In this document: positions 56,781 to 64,000 of the stretch, one piece after another
How the letters are laid out: the number at the start of each line of letters is the position of its first letter
Numbering within the stretch: the stretch's first letter is position 1
NCBI GenBank assembly: GCA_030015575.1
Contig: CM057338.1
Span: 135,495,546 to 135,559,545 of the forward strand
Origin: Agapanthus africanus
Lineage: Eukaryota > Streptophyta > Magnoliopsida > Asparagales > Amaryllidaceae
DNA length: 64,000 nt
Direction: 5' to 3'
The notes under the pieces: model-generated
What the model saw: the letters and a program-made list of their open reading frames with translations, nothing else
Told to the model about the DNA's origin: nothing
Database searches by the model: none
Program-made: the position numbers and the translations under genes

Positions 56781-58326
56781 TGATTTGTCAAAAATATTGC
56801 ACATTTGTATGGAAATTTTCCCTACTATTATTAACTAATAAAAGGTGTTAATTGTAAATAAAGAACATATATGGGTTTATTTGTAAAATGATTATTGTCA
56901 TATGTTTTTTCGTTTATAATTAAAATAATTAGGGAAAATATATGCATATAATATTTAAATAAGATTATTCATGTTAAACTATGCATATCATATCAAATAT
57001 TCCTAATCAATATTCTTAAAATATCATACAATATAAATGGTTGGAATAATATCTCAAAAATAACAAATGTTACTAATAATTTGATTTGATATATTGTGCA
57101 GGTATTAGCTCAGAAATCTAAGTAGGAGATCCATATGAAATCGGATTATTAAACCGAATCTGCCAAACATTAGATGCAAATCGAAGAATATAGCAACAAC
57201 AGAGACTAAGAGCAATATTTTCAGACTCTTTGTGTCAAGTGGATCTCCAAATATCGAGAGAAAAAGCCAGAAAAATCCTAAGTCATAAGCCCGCTGTATG
57301 GCGGTGGATCCGCGGTCAATAGAGGGTTTAGGCGGCAGTTCCACAGTCGGGTAGTGGCCGTAGGACCTGAAAATTTATGGGCATGATCGTAATGACACTT
57401 ACTCCAATATGGCATCTATGATTTCTAATTTCAGAGACTATATAAAGGACCGAGAGCTGTGCATTCCAAAATCATCTAATCATCGAACTATCTATCCATT
57501 GAAGAATCGATTAAGATCTAGCGAGCAAACTAGGGTTTTGTAAATTACTTTTTAAGCGAGCAACTTTTGTAATGCACTAGTAAATCAATAAAGGTAGTTC
57601 TTTCTTTTAATTTTTCTGCATTTACTTTCCGTATTTACTTTCTGCAATTCCTTTCCGCATTTACTTTCTGCACTTACTTTCTGCAATTTTAATTTTAATT
57701 ATTGGTTCCGTATTCTTTCACCTTTCTTCTACTTTGCTAATATCCATGAGCGAGTAAATTCTTCCTTGCTTGTATTTGTAGGATAGGGTAGAATAATGGA
57801 TGAACAATACATCTTCAAGACATTTTAATGTTTTAATTTTTATAAACTTTAACAAATTGAATATTAACCCTCTTATCGGGCGCGCTATCAATTCATGATA
57901 GTCACGACAACGATTTGAGATTCGTTAATAATCGTTTTGTTAAGGACTTGAGAAGAATAGGGATCAATGAAAGGACAAGAGACAGTAAAGAGAAACCCTA
58001 ATTCTCTACAAGAACCCTAATCCACATTCATCACTATTTCTCTAGTATTAAATAGTTAAAAGACAAAAAGAAGTATTTTTAAAATTTCATCCATTAACTA
58101 CTAAATCTTATAAACCCTACAAGCCCTTCTATTATAAACTTTTCAAACCTTCTTAATAATAAACAATAACAATTCCACATTTCTTCTATCAACTCGTCTA
58201 AAACAAGAAAATCAGTTCACTATTTCTCTGCGGACGACCCGTACTCACTATCGGCTAACTATTGCGACACCGTTATTGATTACGGTAATTTAGAACACAC
58301 ATGGACACACTTTCATGAACCAATCA
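56781..58326 (+). repeat. B2 3' LTR
   Basis: 1546 bp, aligning with 14181-15724. It includes the palindrome pair at 57299-57345 and TATATAAA at 57439, and ends CCAATCA before gactg. Confidence 0.9.
57439..57446 (+). promoter_or_regulatory. Probable TATA box of B2 3' LTR
   Basis: TATATAAA followed by GGACCGAGAG, conserved across the three B LTRs. Confidence 0.7.
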
Positions 58327-58331
58327 GACTG

Positions 58332-58620
58332 CATATCGAGAAATACATCAGCCAACATGACGGTACAATGGACTTAAACCTAGTACCACAAACCTAACGG
58401 ACCCCTATCATAAAAGAATAGGGTTGTCTACATCCAACATTAGGGTGGATTTTCCTGTAAACCTAAGGGAGGTAAACTAAAAACACTCCGAAATGAGTAC
58501 ATGAACTAAACACTTTGAAATGAGTGAATAAACTAGAAACTCCGAAATGAGGGAATAAACTAGTGCATGTTAGCTCAGGACAAATAAGAGACAGAGAGGC
58601 GCAAGCATAAAAAAATAGAT
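58332..58620 (+). other. Tat 3' region resuming after B2
   Basis: Noncoding. It contains three 27-28-bp tandem units (58481-58562) sharing CTCCGAAATGAG and AACTA. By the target-site match it was joined to 14180 before B2 inserted. Confidence 0.65.
58481..58562 (+). repeat. 28-bp tandem repeats, three units
   Basis: Units at 58481, 58509 and 58536, each with CNCCGAAATGAG or CTTTGAAATGAG followed by AACTA. Confidence 0.88.
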
Positions 58621-59549
58621 ATCTTTTATTCACAAATCAAAATGAGTAGAAGCTACAATAAAAAAAGGGGATACAGCAAATGGGAAAGTTTAAGACGATG
58701 GATGGTTCAACAAGTTAGCCAAAGCTTCGCTTTTCCATCGGATTTCTGCCTCAAGATCTATAAGCGCCGTCGGTTGAGCTCCTGCCTGTTCTTGCTGTTG
58801 TTGATACATAGAGAATCGACGCTCAATCTCCTTCTCGGCATTCTTGTGAGTCTCCACCGTTTCTTTCGTAATGGTGACGGCTCTGTCGAAAGCCACCGCC
58901 TCTATAATAATTTCTTAGATAACTCGCCAAATCTTATAAGCCCGAGTGGCTTTAGCCGCAAGCTGGGCTTGAAGATCCCCCAAAGTTTTCGAGGATAGCT
59001 TCCTCTCCAAAAATTTCTGATTAAGTCTTTTCCACAGGATCAGAGGTTGGCCACACACCATTCAATCCATTCATTCAATCTAGCCTTCATAGATGAGATG
59101 TCCAAAAGAAGAAGTCTACATTCAAGTTCATGAAGAGAAATCTCCACTCACCAGCAGTACTCAACCCAAGTATGCACCAGTGCCTCATCATGATAGGTAG
59201 TAAGGAAAGATAATGAAGTATTAGCTTCGACAGCAAATTCCTTTGCAATGACTGAAGTGCCGGCGTGGAGATCTTCGATAAGAGCAGCCAATGAATATAG
59301 ACTTTGTTTCGCTATCTTTTCAGACATACGTCTGGTGTAAGGACCCGTAGGAATGAAAATATTGGACTCGAACGGGATCGAGATTGGCAAAACTGTGAAA
59401 TATACAGAAAAGGTCAGTAGCATTTCCAATTGGGAAAGAAGCAAAAAGAATATCGGGACTAAGATGTCACTCATCCACGGCCATAGAAGGAAAATCTGAG
59501 AGATCTCCAGGCCTGTCTAGAACCTCGACTTTGTAGTCGACCTACAAGA

Positions 59550-59620
59550 CTGTGGTTTAAAATAGGGGCACGTCAGTGTCGCCCCAGAAAATATAATAAA
59601 AAAAGAAAAAAATATAATAC
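59550..59620 (-). other. Predicted intron in antisense PMD-like gene
   Basis: Minus strand TTG/GTATTATATTTT to AAACCACAG/TCTTG, 71 bp, T-rich. The frame is broken if retained. Confidence 0.55.
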
Positions 59621-59747
59621 CAACCATGTCCGGAAGAAAGGATGATACGCTGTGGGGGTACCATATACGGGGCCGCCATATTAAGTAGGCGCGATAAAGT
59701 TTCTTCTGGGGAATGATCCACAATGGAGGACGCTAACTCCCGCAACT

Positions 59748-59823
59748 CTAGAAACGCAAAAAAAGAAAAGGCCAGGCATATTGAAAGACCGTTAAATAAA
59801 AAGAAAGTAAAATACAAGATTAC
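59748..59823 (-). other. Predicted intron in antisense PMD-like gene
   Basis: Minus strand TTGAAG/GTAATCTTG to GCGTTTCTAG/AGTTGCGG, 76 bp with a T-rich 3' end. Confidence 0.65.
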
Positions 59824-60041
59824 CTTCAATACTTCGTCCATTCTGGACCGAAGGGGAGACAACATCGAGAATATCCTCTACATCCTCTGGTGCACCACTT
59901 GTCACATTTACAGAGTATGTGGTTGGTTTATGAATCTCCGCCGATGGAATAAGAACCATCATCGGAGTTTCTGAGAAGCGCTCTGAGCTCGAATAAGAAC
60001 CATCACCGGAGTTTCTGAAACTGCGCCCGTCATGGAAGTCC

Positions 60042-60125
60042 CTGCAAAAGAAAAAATGTGTAAAAATGAATGCAATATAACAGCAATGTAAACTATTTAC
60101 TAAAAATGATGTAAACAATACATAC
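60042..60125 (-). other. Predicted intron in antisense PMD-like gene
   Basis: Minus strand TATCG/GTATGTATTG to TTTCTTTTGCAG/GGACTTCC, 84 bp, with a near-consensus donor and polypyrimidine acceptor. Confidence 0.68.
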
Positions 60126-62786
60126 CGATACGCCAAGGAGCCTGAAGTATTGCTTTTTTGAGCCGCTGCTCTTTTCTTGTTAACCATGCTCACCGAACTT
60201 CGATTGAAGATAGAGCTCTACCCGCTTTCAGGGTAGCCTCGTCTTCATAAGCGGCTGATATCGGTTGCTTTAGAGCCCTTTTTCTGTTAACGTTAAAGGA
60301 GCTGCCGGTAACACAGCAGAAGCCGGACCAACATCACTCGACGGGAGGAAAACCTCCCTTCTTAGAGCGTATATTCTCGGTCTCATCCCGTGACCGCTTG
60401 AGGGATTCAGCTAACTGAGCGGCTACCTGGGCGGACGTATCCGGAAAAAAGAGACCCGTCATCTGGTTTGCGTGCATGCATAGGCTCATCACAAACAAGA
60501 GACTTAGGCTCGAGCAAGGCCTTAAGTAAACGCATGACAAATTTCTTCCTTTTTTAGGGACCGAGCTAATACTGGCAGATAAGTGTTTCCTCCCCCCATG
60601 CACCTTTTGACGGCGTTGCCCGGTTTCATTTTCGGGATCCGACTTGGATAATGCCACAGTTGTGCAGTATTCGGAGTCCCTATGTTGGGTTCACTGTAAA
60701 CTGGCATACCGGTAGTACGGGAGGTCAATACCGTTCGAGAAGCCTTCGGGATAACTACTACGTCGCGTCCCTCAAAGAGGGCCGAACGATCGATCGCCAT
60801 CGTAACAGAACGTTGGTGGCTTGGGTAGGCACAGGGGCCCTGTGCTCAAGAAGTACTCGTATTCCTCCATGATAATCGGCTTTACCCTATAACGATACCA
60901 GCCATTGAAAGGTCCTACATGACTCGGAATGTAATCAGGCTCAGGGATCATGAAGAGAGAACCGATGTTCAGATGCATAAAATGATGAATAACGTCACGG
61001 GCAGTCTCCAACGATGAAGCAGGCTCGACCAAAAACACCTTAAGGGGCATGCCCTGGTTATAACCCAGCTGTTGGGAAAAACGGTGTGGATTATATTGCA
61101 TGAATAGAGCGACATCATTCAATCGAAACACCAAATATCTTGTCCTGATCGGGTACAAGTGCATGATCTCCTTATACTTCAAAGCCAGCGCTTCATTCTT
61201 TAGCAAGTCAAATTGCTGCTGAGTGGCCCCAGTTGGCGCGAAGAGAACCCGATCGGTAAAAATCATTTCACCCTCATTTGAATACGGGTTGAGCGGCATG
61301 CGTAGAGCCCCTAACTAAGTTGGATCATGAGCAGAAGTATCAACTAGTCTCATGATTCACGGGAAATTATAGGAATCGTAGAAATTGGGCCGCTGGTGCA
61401 TAACAAATGCGCCTAACACGTGCACCTTAATCCAAGACGTGAAATAATGGATAGAGAAGTTCACGGTGTCTACGCTGGGACTCGAAGTGTTGGCAGCAAT
61501 GCTGAAACCATGATACAGCTGGGATAACTATGTGACACTAATAGCTAAACGTGCCCCCTCAGCCATAAAGTGAGAGGGATAAAAAACAAACGCTCTTATG
61601 AAACGTTGATGCATGGGCATTGCGAACCAACCGAGCCAGAGACTGATGAAACTTATGAAAAATGTTTCCTCATCTATATCAGGAGCAGCAATCTCGTCGA
61701 TGCATTTAGATTATAAAACTGCAGAAAATCTTTTGCATTAGTTGGATGTTTACCCAACCCAAATCCGAAGAGATTTTCGATTTTGGCAAATTTTGGAGCT
61801 TTCTTGGATAGAACATCGCCAAGAAGGAAGCGGCCGATGAAATCTTCGAACCCCTTGCCCTTCAGATGCCACAAAGAGGCTTTCATAAATGCTCAGTGCC
61901 CTGATCAAACCGGGATGTTTGTGTCGAATGGCATTCTCAGTTGTTAGGCCTTCTCGCATAGCTGGCACTGTGGCGAAAACATACTCGTCCGGGGGTAGCA
62001 ATTCCTTATATTGTTCTCTTCTGATTGGCATTTCGGAAATTTCTCGGAACTCCTCTAGCGAAATAGAAACTTGTCGATCCCTTAATAGAAACGTATGTGT
62101 GGGGAGATTCCATTAGTTTATAAAAGCCTTAACCCATCAGACGGGGGGAGCAAGGTAGTAGAACAACGACGCATACACTGCCTGGTATAATCCAACTTTT
62201 TGTAGCCGCGAGCGCTGAGAAGAGAGAATATACTGAGCCCAGAGAAGGTACCGTACTGGATATCATGGGATGACGCCTATCTTATAGACCTGCCCCCAAG
62301 GTCGAAGCTCGCCCTGGTATATTCGACGCCCTAAGGTGTCGATAGCTTCCAAGGGTTGATTGGATATTCCCGTTGTCGATGGTTCGAGTTAGCCTTCAGG
62401 AGTCCAGTTAACCGCCTCCATTGCGTAAGCAGTACACAGACGCTCTGTGAACTGAATTGAGCGAATAGGTTCTATTGGTACTCTACAAGTAAAGCTATAG
62501 CAGCCTCTTATAATGTGACCGTACCAAATCCCCCATAAGAGAAGGCTCTTTTCGTCCTTGTCATGTCTCCTAAGCATAGCCATTGCTTCCTCATCTGATA
62601 GTGACTATGGGAAATCGGGAATGAGTATAGGGAGAGTAAGGAAGTGAGGCCATTGTATCTGAAAAAGGACAAAAGAACTATCAACAAAAGGACGTGAGTT
62701 CATTTGGTGGAACTACTAACTCCAAAGCTAATGGACCCTACGAAATCAAAGTGGTGGCTCATCTATGATGAGACATGTGCCTATTT

Positions 62787-63440
62787 TGAGAATCAAAAAG
62801 AATTCTCATTAAATGAACAGTGGAGTTAAAACTCCCAATATTCCCGAAAAGCGGGTTCTTTTAAAAACAACAAATTTAAATCTTACAGGATATTAAAGCC
62901 CTAAAAACAAAAGGGGCGGGGGGAAATATCCAAGAACAGTAAGAGGAAATTAAAGGGAATAAAATTCCCAAAACTCATAAGAATCAAACCAGGGATTAAA
63001 AAACAATAATGGAATTAAATTCCCCCAATGATGGGATTAAATTCCAGAAATCCCCATGTTAGGAAACTCATGGGTTAAATAATGGAATAAAATTACATAA
63101 ATCCTCATATGTTAAGATAGACAATAGGGTAAAACCCTAAGCAGAGAATCAATGATTCTCAAAGAATATTTATTGACTCAAATCTCGGATATGCACTTCA
63201 AGATCCACGATCTACATTAAAAAGGTTCTTTTTTAAAAATCTCCAAGAGATCGATTAAAAAAAAAGAGCTAAGCTCTGTCAAATATGTTAATGGTTTTAA
63301 GATAAAAAAAAGGATACCCAAAAGTTGTTAAGAGCTAAGCTCTATTCGCAGTCCTTACAAAAAGTTTTGGCAGAGTTTATTCTATTCAAAGGGGTTCTTG
63401 AGGACAGAGGTCTAAGTTCTTAAACAAGAATTAAATTCTC
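62787..63440 (+). repeat. Hairpin-rich noncoding stretch near the right edge
   Basis: At least fourteen short perfect or near-perfect inverted repeats, many with 3-base loops TAA, AAA, AAT, CAC or CAA: TGAGAAT/ATTCTCA (62787-62808), GGAGT/ACTCC (62822-62835), GGGAAT/ATTCCC (62955-62969), GGAAT/ATTCC (63011-63023), TGGGAT/ATTCCA (63032-63046), CCCATG/CATGGG (63053-63074), TAGGGT/ACCCTA (63125-63139), GAGAATC/GATTCTC (63144-63160), AGATC/GATCT (63201-63213), ATCTC/GAGAT (63239-63251), AGAGC/GCTCT (63265-63277 and 63331-63343), AGAAT/ATTCT (63427-63439). No coding signal. Confidence 0.72.
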
Positions 63441-64000
63441 AAAGAAAGTGTCATGCACTGCTTCCCAGATTGCGCTAACTACGGCACGTGACAGAGCCAA
63501 TCATGCTACCTGTGGCTAGAAAACATCCCTCCACAGTCACATTACGGCTGTCTATAAGATATCAAGAACAATAAAACATAAACTAACTAGTACATGTCTA
63601 TCTACCAGAATAAAAGAGTCAAGAATAAATAAACGGAAACGATAAATCCAATAAACAATAAAATCAGGAAAAAAACGTCCCAATACGGGCTCACATCAAG
63701 AAACAAAAGCTACGGAATGAAACTAAACTAAATATCACTAAACACGATCCTCACAGCTCGGCATGACGGCTAAAAATACTCCTGGTCAGCCCGCGATAGA
63801 GATAAAGGAATTGGGCTATACAAAACCCAGACGTCAGTGCGTCATAATATCAAACAATAGTAATAAGCAGGATGTAACTAGATATGCAGGCATGAATATA
63901 AATCAACAACATGAATATAACAGTGAGGTGTGTATATGTATATATGAAGTGCGATGAGTAATCTAAACTGTGCTGCTGGGTTATCTATTCTAAAGTTTTT
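63441..64000. other. Unassigned right edge, possibly the start of another LTR
   Basis: At about 63450 the composition changes and TGTCATGCACTGC followed by CGGCACGTGACA resembles the outer end of some plant chromovirus LTRs. No partner end is visible in the window. No coding signal; 63763-63957 is an open frame without family resemblance. Confidence 0.3.

Larger units (their letters stand above)
14181..58326 (+). mobile_element. Element B2 (Athila-related, apparently non-autonomous), with nested inserts
   Basis: Paired LTRs (14181-15724 and 56781-58326) in direct orientation, a degenerate tRNA-Asp primer site, polypurine tract and near-matching 5-bp flanks define one element. Removing nested inserts leaves roughly 9 kb. 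The leader resembles the A1/A2 leaders, and the 3' block resembles theirs, but the coding part (51577-55437) has no recognisable gag zinc knuckle, RT or integrase. Inserts: copia LTR fragment 16040-17860, LINE 17861-19917, copia 20058-51333, Cassandra-like unit 52681-53904. By eye the two LTRs differ at roughly 9 in 100 positions over the first 230 bases, more than LTR pairs of the elements nested in it. Confidence 0.85.
58625..62653 (-). pseudogene. Antisense intron-containing gene, plant-mobile-domain-like
   Basis: On the minus strand, broken frames from an ATG near 62653 give one long protein. 62389-62583 (EEAMAMLRRHDKDEKSLLLW), then about 62050-62110 (LPTHTFLLR, then VSISLEEFREI), 61674-62031, and the best piece, 60772-61299 (176 codons; NPHRFSQQLGYNQGMP). 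The HTF-then-SLEE pattern and PHR-QLGY-P are those of plant mobile domain (PMD) proteins found in some plant transposons and MAIN-like genes. The C-terminal third is split by introns with GT-AG ends and has a coiled-coil-like tail (58690-58896). AATAAA for the minus strand is at 58625-58630. Antisense extra ORFs between pol and 3' LTR are known in Tat elements, so it may belong to the Tat host. Stops (about 62600, 62385, 62115) make it a pseudogene. Confidence 0.6.

Noticed and set aside
1..64000. tRNA genes
   Set aside because: The tRNA-like matches (5934, 5995, 15727, 25638, 34221, 41857, 52989, 53447) are 12-21-base primer-binding sites only, without cloverleaf sequence.

Overview
This window is plant nuclear DNA, almost certainly an angiosperm heterochromatic or pericentromeric region. 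The evidence is the mix of elements: Athila and Tat lineages of Ty3/gypsy primed by tRNA-Asp, a Ty1/copia element primed by initiator tRNA-Met, an RTE-type LINE with a (TTG)n tail, a LARD with 4.5-kb LTRs, and a Cassandra-like TRIM carrying 5S-rRNA-derived sequence. I see no intact single-copy host gene, tRNA gene or rRNA gene. Nearly every base belongs to a retrotransposon.

Layout, outermost to innermost. (0) A Tat-lineage gypsy element on the + strand is the substrate: decayed RNase H and integrase at 10053-11916, satellite-like 3' repeats at 12003-14175, then, after the B2 insertion, 58332 onward with an intron-containing antisense gene of plant-mobile-domain type (58.6-62.65 kb) and a hairpin-rich stretch. 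(1a) The 3' end of an Athila-related element B1 (+, 7830-10052) sits in the Tat RNase H region; Athila element A1 (-, window start to 7829) is inserted into B1. (1b) Element B2 of the same family as B1 (+, 14181-58326) sits in the Tat 3' region, with near-matching 5-bp duplications gacta/gactg. B2 contains a degenerate antisense copia LTR (16040-17860), a 5'-truncated RTE LINE (-, 17861-19917), a complete but decayed copia element (+, 20058-51333, perfect duplication gacct), and a palindromic Cassandra-like unit (52681-53904, duplication tgtta). (3) The copia element was hit twice: a LARD (21156-33091, duplication ctgag) lies inside its 5' LTR, and a pol-less Athila derivative A2 (-, 34712-43671, duplication gaacc/gaatc) lies inside its leader.

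Reading frames are mostly broken. The best preserved is the A1 gag-protease-RT ORF (1028-4846, -), which continues after a frameshift into RNase H and integrase and off the left edge. A2 keeps gag and protease but has lost RT, RNase H and integrase. The LARD and the B elements have no recognisable pol. Non-autonomous elements therefore dominate and would need the products of autonomous Athila, copia or chromovirus relatives.

The most unusual signals are in the noncoding parts: three arrays of short hairpins whose stem sequences change from unit to unit while both arms stay complementary (12429-12945, 27411-27949, 62787-63440); a paired GC-rich CCGCGG-type palindrome module recurring in LTRs and leaders of different families; a possible three-exon mini-gene wholly inside the LARD LTR; and a duplicated primer-binding site in A1.
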